Shown here in pieces: positions 49,501 to 60,300 of a DNA stretch of 64,000 nucleotides. The notes beneath the pieces are model-generated. The model saw only the letters and a program-made list of their open reading frames with translations, had not been told where the DNA came from and did not search any database. A program made the position numbers and the translations under genes. Origin of the DNA: Neoechinorhynchus agilis. Taxonomy: Eukaryota > Acanthocephala. The stretch's first letter is position 1. Each line of letters starts with the position of its first letter. The stretch lies in assembly GCA_051530055.1 (NCBI GenBank), contig CM121342.1, positions 10,478,001 through 10,542,000 of the forward strand, read 5' to 3'.

Positions 49501-50270
49501 AGAAGTTACTTTCACATGAGTTGGCACACACATAAAGACTTGCACATAGACTGCAACCCTTTTCATGTGAGAATCAATAGTGACGAGATAGTATGCTTTG
49601 CTTGCGATAATGACTGCTTGATGCCTTTATCTATTAGAAGAAATCTAGCCGATCGTCATTGCTTCTAGAGTCTAAAGATTACTATCGGTGATCAAGATCT
49701 TTACTAAATGACTGTATAACAATCGATGGCGTACTATATTTTACGGATGAAGTCGTACAAATATACATATAAAGGAATGTTCTACTCTCATGTGTTCAAT
49801 AAGATCTTTTATATTCGTTGTTGCTAGATAAGTACCACATTCGGTATTCTCGTGTGCCGCTTAGTCGTTAAGGATTGCGATTATTTGTAGTTTTTATTTG
49901 AAGGCACAGTTCGACTATAACAATCAACACTTCAAATAATAACTTTATTGATTTAAAAAAATGCCAATTTCTTTTTATTGGTTTAGAGAATGTGACTGTA
50001 CGACAGCTTTCGGTGGCTCTTTGGTATCGTCAGGGACTTTTATGAATTTTTTCATAACTTACGTTCCATATTTAAACAGTGATAGCAAAACTACCGCACT
50101 ATGTAAATGCTCGAGATTTAAGAATTATTAGCAAAAATAATTGATTTTATATAGCTGTCAAACACCGAGCTAAAACGAGCACCAAATATCGTCTGCTAAT
50201 ATTAGCGTTCAGCGATTAATGACTTTATTAACGCCTTTGAAGAAGTACTTACTTTTAAGAGTATAAATTC
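46521..50270. other. Gene-poor stretch
   Basis: About 3.7 kb of AT-rich sequence with short frames only and no recognisable host gene. It may hold large introns or downstream exons of the rabphilin-like gene on the minus strand, but I could not identify any. A motif CTGACGA ... GAAAG on the minus strand lies at 50,007-50,033. Confidence 0.4.
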
Positions 50271-50540
50271 ATTTCCATTTATTTCCGAGCAACCTCTCTG
50301 CATATGCTTTAAATAACATGTTAGATGTCGTATACCCAGAAAAGTCCATAAATTCCATAACATCAGGATTTTCTAAGTAGACTGAATAATTGGGCCAACC
50401 TAAAGCTCGCAATAAAGTTGTTGACGGATATCACAAATGTTATTTTCCCTAGTCTCGCGCGCGTCCAAAAAGTCAAAAATTTGAGTAAAGTTATCTTAAA
50501 TTTCATCAGGAAATTCGATTCTCTCATTCATTTTAAGATC
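50270..50540 (-). pseudogene. Possible gene or element remnant
   Basis: One minus-strand frame reads LLRALGWPNYSVYLENPD, then VMEFMDFSGYTTSNMLFKAY and AERLLG. The frame just before it, offset by one phase, reads NERIEFPDEI, a stop, then FDFLDARETRENNICDIRQQ. The composition looks protein-like, but the frames do not join and no family was recognised. Confidence 0.3.
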
Positions 50541-50689
50541 CAAATAGTTCGATTTTATGCATGGTGAGTCTTGTTAAATTTTATAGTAGTCAAGTGACAG
50601 GGACATTAGTCTTTGAAGCATACAAGTCGTGCTGATATATCGTTGATTGAACCAGTTTTTTGGATGAAAAGAGAAAGGATTCGATATGC

Positions 50690-50880
50690 GAATTTAAACT
50701 TCAATCGTTATATGAGATTGGTTGTTTTCTGGCAAAGAAATTCAAATGATTTTATTTTTAAATCCGATATTTCGGCACAATCTTGTACGCCTTTATCAAT
50801 GCGATTAAAACACTTTAACAATCTGATTTTAAAATAAAATCATTTTAATTTCTTCGCCAGAAAACAACCAATACGAACAA
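50690..50880. repeat. Foldback repeat, family 2
   Basis: Inverted arms (ttggttgttttctggc near 50,710 and gccagaaaacaaccaa near 50,858) around an inner part with ccgatatttcggcacaatct and cctttatcaa, shared with the repeats at 54,735-54,850 and 61,218-61,400. Confidence 0.75.
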
Positions 50881-51237
50881 TTAAATCTTTAAACGTTATG
50901 TTAAAGTCGTAGGAGAAGTGTCATGTTGAAAAGCGATTCACAACGATGCTTTAAAATGATTTTAAAATTTCCGCCTCGCTTTTTTATATCCGAGAAACAT
51001 ACTTGAGATTTGGAAACATTTTACAAGATGAGAACAACTTCAAAAATGCAATTTGGCAATTCAATCTTTTCTAGTTAAGAGTCATTAATTTTTTTTAGTG
51101 TACACAGAATACCAATATTTTGTCAATGTTTCTTGAAATCTTATTCGCCATATCATAACGCCATATTCCGGATTTCTTGTAAAACTTAAATGGATCGATT
51201 AAATCAGATAAAATAAATCGAGTCCATAGAACTCACC

Positions 51238-53130
51238 GATATCCGATCATTACATAATCTACACACTCTCCGTTGTCCCATAAAATTTTCTTTTCCGTTT
51301 TTTAAGTTCGTGAACACGGCAACAGCGCTTACACTGCACCTCGTGCAAGTCACCTAAAAGTGTTTTGAGAGGTTTTCTGTTTTCGTTTGAATAATTACAT
51401 TTTGGCAACAAAGGCAAAGGGTTCGCATAAAGCAAGCATACCATTGATATTTTTCTCCACATAGTAGGCATTCGTTGCGTCCATCGCCTACAAGACAATT
51501 CATTTGTTTTGTGAGTCGTGATCGAAGTTGCCTGCAAAGATAATAGCTTTTCTTTAAACAAAGAATTTTAGTTACTCTAATCGTTGTTCTTCATCGCGTC
51601 TCAATCGATCATCACGCTCAAGAACTTCCATTATTATTTGAATTTCATCCATTGTTAATCTAGCTCTAACGCGCAATATTTCTTTAATTCTTATGTTTCA
51701 AAATTGAATTATTCGTAATTGTTTAGAAGTGTTCACTCCGTAAGTTGTCGGGTTAATCATCAGTTTGTTTATTAAATAAACAATACTTGTGAATTTTCAA
51801 TATCCAATTTTTTATACTGAACTTATTTATAAAAAAATTTGGAGGAAAACTTTATCCGGCAAAAAATGCTTAACCGTCCTCGTCCTCAATTGTCGCCCGA
51901 ATGCTTGCAGTGTTGCCTCTCAACATATTTCAGAACTGCAATTTAAAAAAATCTTGAATTCAAAGAAATATTGCTTTTAAATCCAGTCCAAGCGCTTAAT
52001 GATGACCAACCATATTTCAGTCTAAAAATAAGGAGATGTGATTCTGCTTCCAATGTTTAAGAACCTAAATTTAAGATATTATGCAAAAAAAGATCTCATG
52101 CCTCTAGAAATAGCGAATTTCGGTTTCTAGCAAAAACATTATTTATTGGGTCGAATTATGCGACTGATCCATGTCTTTTCTTCTTCCGCGCGTCTTCCAT
52201 TTGCTGAGAAGACGAATGTTTCCTAAATAAAAGAAATCAAATCCAGCATTTAAGTACTATCCACTGTAAATATCAAAAACAGGATTTGGCGATATTTCTT
52301 CTTGGAAGTTTTTCGAATAAGGAAAGCTCGTTGTTTGATTATTCAGGCATGATTATGAGGGCATCATCGGCGAAAAAGATGTGCTTCTTAGTGTTTAATT
52401 TACTGAGAATGATTGCTCGAAATTTGCCTATAAAAATATTTCCTTTATGTGTTCTTTGGTGGTAAGAAAAATAGATATTGATTTATTAATTCTCAATATT
52501 TCGTCCGTCTCATCGAACTCTTTAGGTCGTTTCGCAAGTTATTACAACGTCTTTCAAAGAGGACGAATTATCACCAAAGAACACATAGAGAATATTTCCG
52601 TGAATGTCTGCAAAGTTGAAACGCATTCAGGTAGTAAATCTAGTGAATTTCGATGAATCCTTTTGCGTTTAAATTGCCTTAGAAACAAAAAGTTCATTGC
52701 TACTTCCAAAAGCGATCTAATTAGTAACATTGTTCTTCTTTTTTGTTTAATTCTCTGAAAAAATTACAATTTCCACCAAAAATGGTAATGAAGTTCCTAA
52801 ATAACGAGATAGACACTTTCATCGCACCACGATGAAACCGAGATTGATTAGCGTTAAAATCAGTAAATTTTTTTACATTTAAATGTATATTCAAACCAAC
52901 CTCGCCCTTAGAAGCAATTCCCCATCATCCGGACACGCCCATACTTTTCTATTTCCGACGCAACCGATGAACATTTCACTTGCTTTCCTTGCGGCAAAAT
53001 CGTCTCCTACAGACTCCCAATAGCGTAACTTTTCTAGACTGCGCATAAATCCACTATTCCGTGGCACACATTTCTCGCTCTCGATTACGAGAGAGCGGCA
53101 CAATGCATTTGCTACTACACATTTTAACAC
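51238..53130 (-). CDS. Rabphilin/Noc2-like Rab effector, N-terminal Rab-binding zinc-finger part
   Basis: Four exons whose phases agree: 52,901-53,130, 51,576-51,689, 51,399-51,531 and 51,238-51,353. The first ends with VWACPDDGELLLRAR, matching the W-CP-D-x-L-x-LRAKL motif at the start of rabphilin and Noc2. The second gives RLTMDEIQIIMEVLERDDRL, then the long helix of the Rab-binding domain continues into the third. The third and fourth supply four CxxC pairs (CLLC, CLCC, CTRC, CRLC), the FYVE-type zinc finger. In the family this region binds Rab3/Rab27-GTP on secretory vesicles. The two inner introns are only 44-45 bases. The fourth exon ends at a GTGAGT donor, so more exons follow, but the SGAWF motif and C2 domains were not found. 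It is head to head with the aldo-keto reductase, 48 bases between start codons. Confidence 0.7.
51690..52446. other. Intron region of the rabphilin-like gene
   Basis: First intron of the rabphilin-like gene (51,690-52,900 overall). It contains a hammerhead-core-like motif at 51,730-51,763 and the foldback repeat at 52,447-52,590. No coding feature was recognised. Confidence 0.45.
52447..52590. repeat. Foldback repeat, family 1
   Basis: The ends tatgtgttctttggtg (52,447) and caccaaagaacacata (52,574) are inverted repeats. The inner part (attctcaatatttcgtcc) matches the copies at 42,515 and 61,019. The inner right arm is degraded. Confidence 0.75.
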
Positions 53131-53178
53131 TCATTTTCCATCTCTTCTCATTTGATCGTTTGATTTCTTTGTTTTAAG
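53131..53178. promoter_or_regulatory. Putative bidirectional promoter
   Basis: Only 48 bases separate the start codons of the divergent rabphilin-like gene and the aldo-keto reductase. The reductase ATG is preceded by tttctttgttttaag, which looks like a (trans-)splice acceptor, so its transcript may begin further upstream. Confidence 0.4.
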
Positions 53179-54147
53179 ATGACATCGGATTATTTCACCT
53201 TCTCCAACGGTGACCATATTCCTAAAATCGGTCTCGGAACGTGGCAATCAAAAGGGGATTCCGTATATACTGCCGTCCTCAGTGCCCTCCACGCCGGATA
53301 TCGCCACATTGACACCGCTTGGGCTTATTTTAATGAACACGAAGTAGGAAAGGCTATTTCGAAATTCATTGATGAGAAAAGTGGGCATGTTTCACGACAG
53401 GATATCTTTGTGACTTCTAAACTTTGGAATACTTTTCATTCAAAGGAACAAGTCCGTGTAGGTTTACAGGAGTCGCTTACTGCCCTTAATCTAAACTATG
53501 TGGACTTATTTCTGATGCATTGGCCTTGCGGTTATAAGGAAAAAATAGCTGGGACTTCGGTTCCTTTTGGACAAGATGGAAAAGTCGCTTTTTCGGACAT
53601 TGACTATATTGAAACCTATAAAGCGATGGGCGAACTCAAAGATGAAGGAAAAATTAAACACATTGGAGTAAGTAATTTCAGCATTTCTCAAATGGAACGA
53701 ATCGCTCAGTTGATTCCTGAGTATAAAATAGAGGTTCTGCAAGTAGAGGCTCATCCATTGTACCCTCAACGACAGATTAAAGAGTATTGCGATTCAAATG
53801 GAATTATCATGCAAGCCTACGCAAGTCTTGGTGCACCCATGAGGTCCAGTCGCAAGGAAGGTGATCCAGTGTTAATGGAAAATCCAGTAATTACTGAAAT
53901 TGCAACTAAGCGGCTGGCAACGCCTCCACAAATTTTAATCAAATGGTGTCTTCAGACGGGAATGGTATGCCTCCCGAAATCAGTGAATCCAGAACGTATC
54001 ATATCCAACTTTGCAGCACAAAAGTTGCCTGATTTAAGCAAAGATGAAATGCAGAAGATTAATGATCTTGAAACTGGGTTGAAATTCTATACTTGCAGGG
54101 ATGCTAAGGGCCATAAATATGATCCATTCGCTGACATGAGAAAATAA
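53179..54147 (+). CDS. Aldo-keto reductase family protein
   Basis: A single open frame of 322 residues covering the whole (beta/alpha)8 barrel. The catalytic tetrad is visible: Asp45 and Tyr50 (HIDTAWAYFNEHEVG), Lys81 (VTSKLWNTFH) and His114 (DLFLMHWPCG). The family signatures KHIGVSNFSISQME and the NADPH-binding end LPKSVNPERIISNF are present. The enzyme should reduce aldehydes or ketones with NADPH in the cytosol; the natural substrate cannot be read from sequence. The length matches the family (about 315-325). There is no intron. A polyadenylation signal AATAAA lies near 54,313. It shares its upstream region with the divergent rabphilin-like gene. Confidence 0.95.
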   Translation: MTSDYFTFSNGDHIPKIGLGTWQSKGDSVYTAVLSALHAGYRHIDTAWAYFNEHEVGKAISKFIDEKSGHVSRQDIFVTSKLWNTFHSKEQVRVGLQESLTALNLNYVDLFLMHWPCGYKEKIAGTSVPFGQDGKVAFSDIDYIETYKAMGELKDEGKIKHIGVSNFSISQMERIAQLIPEYKIEVLQVEAHPLYPQRQIKEYCDSNGIIMQAYASLGAPMRSSRKEGDPVLMENPVITEIATKRLATPPQILIKWCLQTGMVCLPKSVNPERIISNFAAQKLPDLSKDEMQKINDLETGLKFYTCRDAKGHKYDPFADMRK

Positions 54148-54339
54148 GAATTTTAAGTGATTACATCGTGCACTACTATTTAGAACAAAACGTGAAAATA
54201 TTCGACGAAGTTTGCAAAAACGCTCCAGTATTAGTTTTTCACGATCATAGAAAATCACAAACTACATTGGCACAATCTTGCCAATTGCCCGCTGCCTAAA
54301 CAATGATCATGTAATAAATGAATTGAAATGATACTACTA

Positions 54340-54730
54340 AGATAAATTTAAAAATCATATCTTAGCTTTTTTGTGACTAGGATGAAAATCACGAATGTGT
54401 TTTATTTAACATGTCGATAAACTTCCTAATGCTAAAAACAAGAATTCGATTTTCCTGGTTGTTAAAATTAAAAATTCAAAAATTTTATTTAAATCTTGGA
54501 AATGGTGACGATGACTCACCTAAATAAAAACTAGAGCGACTTATATTTTGTTTTTATAATTAAATTTTTATTGCCAGTAAAACCGTAATTTCTGTCCTCT
54601 TGATAGTTTAAAGCTGTAATTAAAAAAATATGTTTTTTATTTTAGAATCTAAAGACACTTGTTGGCTCTAGAGCAATGATCGTTTCTTTGTTTGGTTGGT
54701 GTGCTGTAAATTCTTATCTTTAATAAATGT
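54340..54730. other. Stretch without recognisable gene
   Basis: AT-rich downstream flank of the aldo-keto reductase; nothing recognisable. Confidence 0.35.
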
Positions 54731-54734
54731 GTTT

Positions 54735-54850
54735 TGCTTATGGCGGAAAAATTGAAGGAATTTATTAAATCCGACATTTCAGCACTCTCATACCAAGCAA
54801 TCTTGATAAAGGCACGAGACTGCCGAAATATCCGATTTAATGAATTAAGC
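54735..54850. repeat. Foldback repeat, family 2
   Basis: Arms gaatttattaaatccgac (about 54,759) and ccgatttaatgaatt (about 54,833) are inverted. The inner part carries TTGATAAA, a GGCA/TGCC hairpin with loop CGAGAC, then GAAATAT on the plus strand (54,802-54,830). Confidence 0.8.
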
Positions 54851-54956
54851 TCTCCTGCGAACAATATCCGCCAATCCCCACTGTATATTACTACCCGAAC
54901 GGACTTCTCCCGACCTCACCAAATCCACATTCCATACTTTCAAACCAATATTTTAA

Positions 54957-55835
54957 TTTAAATTTAATTTTACATATACGACCCAGATATAGTTGATTTA
55001 TTTGCCTAGCTTTCGCCGTTCTACGGCTTCAACTGGGCAATCTAAAATGTGTGAGGTTCCGCATCGACTCCACTAGCTCATCCCTCTTGTTGATGATGAG
55101 GTGCATCCGCCCGCCCTCATCCTCAGTTCTTTCCCGATTCGAACCCATCGCCTCTCCCGAAATCAACAGTGTCTGATGATCTCGAGAGGAATCGGCAAAA
55201 GTTAAAGCCCATTCTGAAGATTCCATTCGAACGACGCCTGGTTCACCGGATGCGTCCAATCATGACGAGGACGGGGGACATCATGAAGCACTAAGTTCAC
55301 GCCCGAGCGCATGTAAGATGTGTAGTTTTGCGCCAGGCAAGGACACGAGCATGAAGGGTCAATATGGTGGTGCTCGGTGTGGAGATAACGCAACGTTGTG
55401 TATAAGATGACCTGCGAACGTCGCAAATAAAAAGGAAATGGCGTTATGTCACATACATTGGGAAGACGGAGCGACCGCTGAACAAACGAGTTACATGGAA
55501 CATGTTCGTAATGCGCTCAACCCCAGCGTGCCAGCAGTCACACCTTGGGCGGAACACCATTCGCAGTGCCATTCAGATGGCGAGGTGAACCTCTCTACCG
55601 AAATCATTTATATAGCCCGAGACCCGGTGGATTTAACAATAGCGGAGGTGCTGTTGATTTCGGGGGCGGATGCACCTCAACAAGATGGATGAGCTAATGG
55701 AGTCGATGCGGGTGTTGTGATGTGTTTGTGTCTCCCGCCTCACATTTTAGATTGCCCAGTTGAAGCCGTAAAACGGCGAAAGCTAGGCAAATAAATAAAC
55801 TATATCTGGGTCGTATTTGTCAAATTAAATTAAAA
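54957..55835. repeat. Long foldback element, family 3 (~880 bp)
   Basis: The left end (tacgacccagatatagttga, gcctagctttcgccg) is complementary to the right end (cggcgaaagctaggc, actatatctgggtcgta). The arms extend imperfectly to about 250 bases each, including aggtgcatccgcccgcc against the inverse near 55,665. The middle (about 55,250-55,550) is unique. Open frames inside are by-products of symmetry and show no known domain. GC content is higher than in the flanks. Confidence 0.85.
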
Positions 55836-56231
55836 TTAAGACATGCGCCTGGAAAATCAAGCAGCGATTCACGCTATTACAAACTAATATTGTTTATCGC
55901 TAAAATACCCAAAATTAAGTGGGTCCAATTCTTGTTAACTAACAAATAAGCGTGTTATTATAATCTTCAAACTTAATAAATGTGCAAATCCTGCCCCTCT
56001 AATTTACGAATGAATATTAAATATTTTAAAATATAGTAATGACTGATGCCTTGCAAATATAAAGCTTAACATCCAATTATTGAAATAAAATGTTTGCTCC
56101 TAGTCTAAAAAAGCTTGTGCTTTTCATGTGTGAGAAAGGGTTTTATGGTATGACTTTTAAGAACACTGATAGGATAATAATATATTTGTTTAAATAGAGA
56201 CGTAAAACCACTGAAAAATAATAAAGGTAGC
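55836..56231. other. Stretch without recognisable gene
   Basis: AT-rich; likely the 3' flank of the gene at 56,232-56,927. Confidence 0.35.
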
Positions 56232-56927
56232 TCAAATATCCTTGATTCGTTTTGGCTGTTGCGTTGCATTCGTATTCAATTTTGAAGGGCGCATAACTAC
56301 CCGTGGTGGACGTTGTTCCATCGGCACTTCGGGTAACTGTTCCTCCACTGGAGTTTGAATCAGTATTACGATCGGTTGTATTATTGGCTGCGGACCGAAG
56401 TATTGATGTTGACGAGTTGGAGGAAATTGATTAAGAATGGGAGCCTGCAAGTGTTCCTGAGTAATAGGCTGTTGGATGAATTGCGATCCTGATTCGTGTG
56501 AATATTGTGGATAATGCAATCCATTTGTGTCGGTCAATTCTAAGCCATAGTTACGTTGATCAAGCCAGAGGTCTTCTAATGGTTGCTCGTCATTCCCGAA
56601 ATCGAAATTCGTAAAGTTTTGAATCTGGGATTCACTCAAAAACTCCGGATCAATGAGATTTATTGCCACCTCAGGAAGAGACGGCATTGCATTTTGACCT
56701 TCAGATCCTGCTGGCTTTAATAAATTGATAACTACGGACTCTCTTTTATGCATGTCCCTTTCCTCAGTTGGTAACGCAGCGAGAAAATCGAGAACGGCGA
56801 GTAAGATGTAAACGTGATCATACATGACTTTAATGCGGATTTCAATAACACTATTGGGAATGATTTTCATATACGGAAAAAGAAGAGGATGAAACGACCG
56901 TTGGTTATTGTTTGAATTTGCAAACAT
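56232..56927 (-). CDS. Hypothetical Gln/Pro-rich protein
   Basis: A single frame of 231 residues with an ATG start. The N-terminal part is mildly hydrophobic (VYILLAVLDFLAALP). It is followed by an acidic and polar middle (NFTNFDFGNDEQPLEDLW) and a Gln/Pro-rich end (QQPITQEHLQAPILNQF, then VEEQLPEVPMEQRPP). Such acidic plus Q/P-rich composition is common in transcriptional activation regions, but no DNA-binding domain is visible and no family was recognised. It is transcribed away from the alpha-tubulin gene, with about 400 bases between the start codons. Confidence 0.55.
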   Translation of the reverse strand: MFANSNNNQRSFHPLLFPYMKIIPNSVIEIRIKVMYDHVYILLAVLDFLAALPTEERDMHKRESVVINLLKPAGSEGQNAMPSLPEVAINLIDPEFLSESQIQNFTNFDFGNDEQPLEDLWLDQRNYGLELTDTNGLHYPQYSHESGSQFIQQPITQEHLQAPILNQFPPTRQHQYFGPQPIIQPIVILIQTPVEEQLPEVPMEQRPPRVVMRPSKLNTNATQQPKRIKDI

Positions 56928-57333
56928 TCGAAAGAGATTTTCTGTTGTTTATTGCTCACTTGTATTGATTATTCGAAAGCAGTTAGTACACTCATTTCAA
57001 AGGGATTGTATAATGATCGCCATTTCTTAAAAATGCTGTGTGAATTGGTTTAAAAAAGCAAGATTTTACTCTCATTTAAAAATAAAGAATCGCAAATGCT
57101 CCCAGTCTCTACAGTGTCCTAAAAACGGCATCTATTTTCATCGAAAAAAAGACCAATAGAAACTCGAGAACGATCTGTGAGGAAAGCTTTTGTCAAAAAG
57201 TGTAGTTAGTTATAACTCCTTTTTGCACTAGATGCGCCGCCTGAAGAGGTATCAGCTGTTAAGTGACATTTCTGTGGCTTATTTATACTGAACAACGAAC
57301 TTATAATGAGTCAGGTTAAAAAAGTTCAGACAA

Positions 57334-60300
57334 ATGGTATTTAGCTCTGTAGTCTGCAGTCTTTTTAAGAACTTATTTAGAGGCAAGTTGTGAGTGTTCA
57401 CGTTGGTCAAGCTGGGATTCAGATTGGTGGATGCTGTTGGGAGTTGTATGGAACAGAGCATAACATTAGCGTCGATGGTTACAGTCATTCGGATGGGATT
57501 TATAAAAAAGTGAATGAATCTTTAAGATTTTTAAGTGAGGATCAGTTCTCGACGTTTTATAATGAAACACCACATGGAAAGCTTGTTCCGCGAGCTGTTC
57601 TTGTAGATCTGGAACCGACAGTGATAGGTAAGTTGATTTATAGCTTTGATATTAGGAGAAATCTTTAGGCAGTTGAAACTTTGATTGCTGTTAAGCATAA
57701 ATTCAATAGATATAATTAACATAACCTCCAGAATCTGGGAGCAGAAATCATTCACACCGCCGCTCTGGGTAATGGTTCAAAGAGGGATGCAGCGTTCCTT
57801 CCCGTTGCACAGCCAGGATTATGTTTTGTGGGAGGAATGCTCTTTATCTCAAATCGCCAGTGATTCGTCTCAATCTCTTGGGCAATTGCTTGACCGGGTC
57901 CTGTGCCGTGGTACCAAACGACCCAAATGTCTCGACGCCAAAGGGAACAAAATGATGATTTCGACTCAGGTCCTTGTATTTTGCCTTTTTGCGTTCTTCA
58001 GCAGCGGTTGCTGCTCCCCTGGTGTAATGGTAGCGAATTTTATGTTGCTGGCTGCGATCGTGTCCATGAACGTAGCGTCCCGGAGAAGGCATTTTCCTTC
58101 TTGCCACGGAAATACTGTGATACCGCCCGGTCTACGGCCATCGAGTGACAAAGATTGCTCGACGCTAGGATGTTGGGCGCATTCACAGTATTCAGGGCAC
58201 GAATAAGAATTGCATTTACTTCCTCGTGTCGTGAGTACATTCCGCCTGATTGCCAACAGACGAGACCATGGCGTCCCGATGGTTCCACGTTCGCTCCTCA
58301 ACGGCAGCGATAGGACGTGCACATCGATACCCCAAATCTCAGGGACACTGCAATCCTTACTGTCTCGTCGGAGAGAAGGGTACCCAAAGAAGCGATTTGG
58401 ATAGCGTTGAGCCAAGCACCCGATTCTCCTGTAGCGACTGCCGCCAATCGAGTTCGGTTCACCAGGTCACGAGAATCTGAAATTAAAGAGTATTGAATTC
58501 TCGCTACCAGGGGTTAGTCCAAACTGATTGTTTGCAACCATTGGCGGGGACCTGCTCGCTACCCGAATCTCCGCACCAAAGATTAGCAGCCTCCACGAAA
58601 TCTTCATTAAGCGTGTAATTCTCGCCAAGAACGGATTGAACTATTTTGCGGCTTGCTTCATACGATCGCAAATAAGCTGGCAGAGAAATATCGGCTACGT
58701 TTTGGATACCCAAACCGCCGGACGACACAGGCAAGGACGCGTGATGTCAGGCCTCGTCCGACAGCTAAGTATTTTAAATTTTCTCAAGAGAGGCTTTCAC
58801 CGTCTCGTCTAATTTTGCCAGCTTATGCTTATGTCTAAAAAAGGTGCTCTGCGTAGCTTATACAGCAGTTTTGGAATGAAGAGGGCGTTCTTGATCAGGA
58901 ATAGAGCCTCGTGTTAAGATAATTCATCAACTCGTTCGCACAGCAGCGAAAGTTGCGGTTGAGGATGATCAATCTCTGCTTCAATATTAGAACCAAAAAT
59001 GCAGCTTCCTAGAACACTCAACCGGTCTAAAGCGATAAATTCTATCCCGGGGCCAGGTTTTGAAAATCTTTCACGGTAGTTTGCCTGGACGCCTTATCTT
59101 CCACGTCCATCATTCAAGTCTTGCATTTCGCAGCATCAAATTCAATGTCAATTTTCGCCGTATCCTTCACGAGTTTCTCCAAATCGCACAGTATTACGGA
59201 GGGGTTACCTCCGAGCGATAATCCCGAGTAAAATTTCCATTTCTTACGGTCAATAAGAGCGATATTTTAATTTTTAACTAAAGAGTTCATCTTTCATAGT
59301 CTAAAACTTTAACCTTTAATTAAGATGAGATTAGGACTGGATATTTAAAAAATCTTTTTCATCCTGGTCAGTTGATCAGTGGGAAGGAGGATGCCGCCAA
59401 TAACTTTGCGCGAGGTTATTATACAATAGGAAAGGATTTTATAGGGGACGTTACAGAGCACATGAGGCGATTAGCTGAACAATGCTCAGCACTCCAAGTA
59501 CGTCTTTTTCTATTGCCCAAACACGACAATCCTTTCTCATTTGCAGGGTTTTATTTTGTTTCACTCTTTCGGCGGTGGCACGGGAGCTGGGTTTTCGTCT
59601 TTACTAATGGAACGTTTGTCTTTGGATCACCCAAAACAATCAAAATTGGAATTTGCAGTTTATCCATCTCCAAGGATTTCAAGTTGCGTCGTTGAACCTT
59701 ACAATTCAGTATTGGTAACCCATTCGACACTGGAGCACAGCGATTGTGTTTTCATTATGGACAATGAGGCATTGTTTAATATCTGCCGAAACAAGTTACA
59801 AATTGAACTACCAAGTTTCGTTAATATTAATCGTCTTATTAGTCAAGTTGTATCATCAGTGACAGCTTCATTACGTTTCCAAGGAGCACTTAATGTGGAT
59901 TTGACGGAGTTTCAAACAAACCTCGTTCCATTTTATCGAATGCATTTTCCTCTGATCAGTTATGCACCCATCATATCCCCGAATACGGCCAAACATGAAC
60001 AGGTTTCAGTAAACGAGATTACAAATGCCTGCTTTGAACAATCGAATCAAATGTTGGTTTGTGATCCGGCGTCGGGGAAGTATATGGCCTGCTGTCTTTT
60101 ATATCGTGGTGATGTTATTCCTAAAGATGTAAATGATGCCATTCTGAGTATAAAATCTAAAAAACGCGTTCAATTCGTCGAATGGTGTCCAACTGGTAAG
60201 TCTCTAAAATTAGTAAATATTAATTTTATTATACTCGTTTATGGCGGAAAACCTAAAAGATTTTTTATGAATTGAACAAATGCGACCTACGACGTTAATA

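Noticed and set aside
55170-55195. CTGATGATCTCGAGAGGAA inside the long foldback as a hammerhead core
   Set aside because: The CTGATGA start fits, but the following stem would have no loop and the GAA is displaced by a base; weaker than the other sites.
55438-55692. Open frame of 84 residues inside the long foldback
   Set aside because: It lies in the inverted repeat and has no homology I recognise; symmetry and higher GC content explain the open frame.
56395-57000. Shared promoter between the Q/P-rich gene and alpha-tubulin
   Set aside because: The start codons are about 400 bases apart with no recognisable shared element, so no claim is made.
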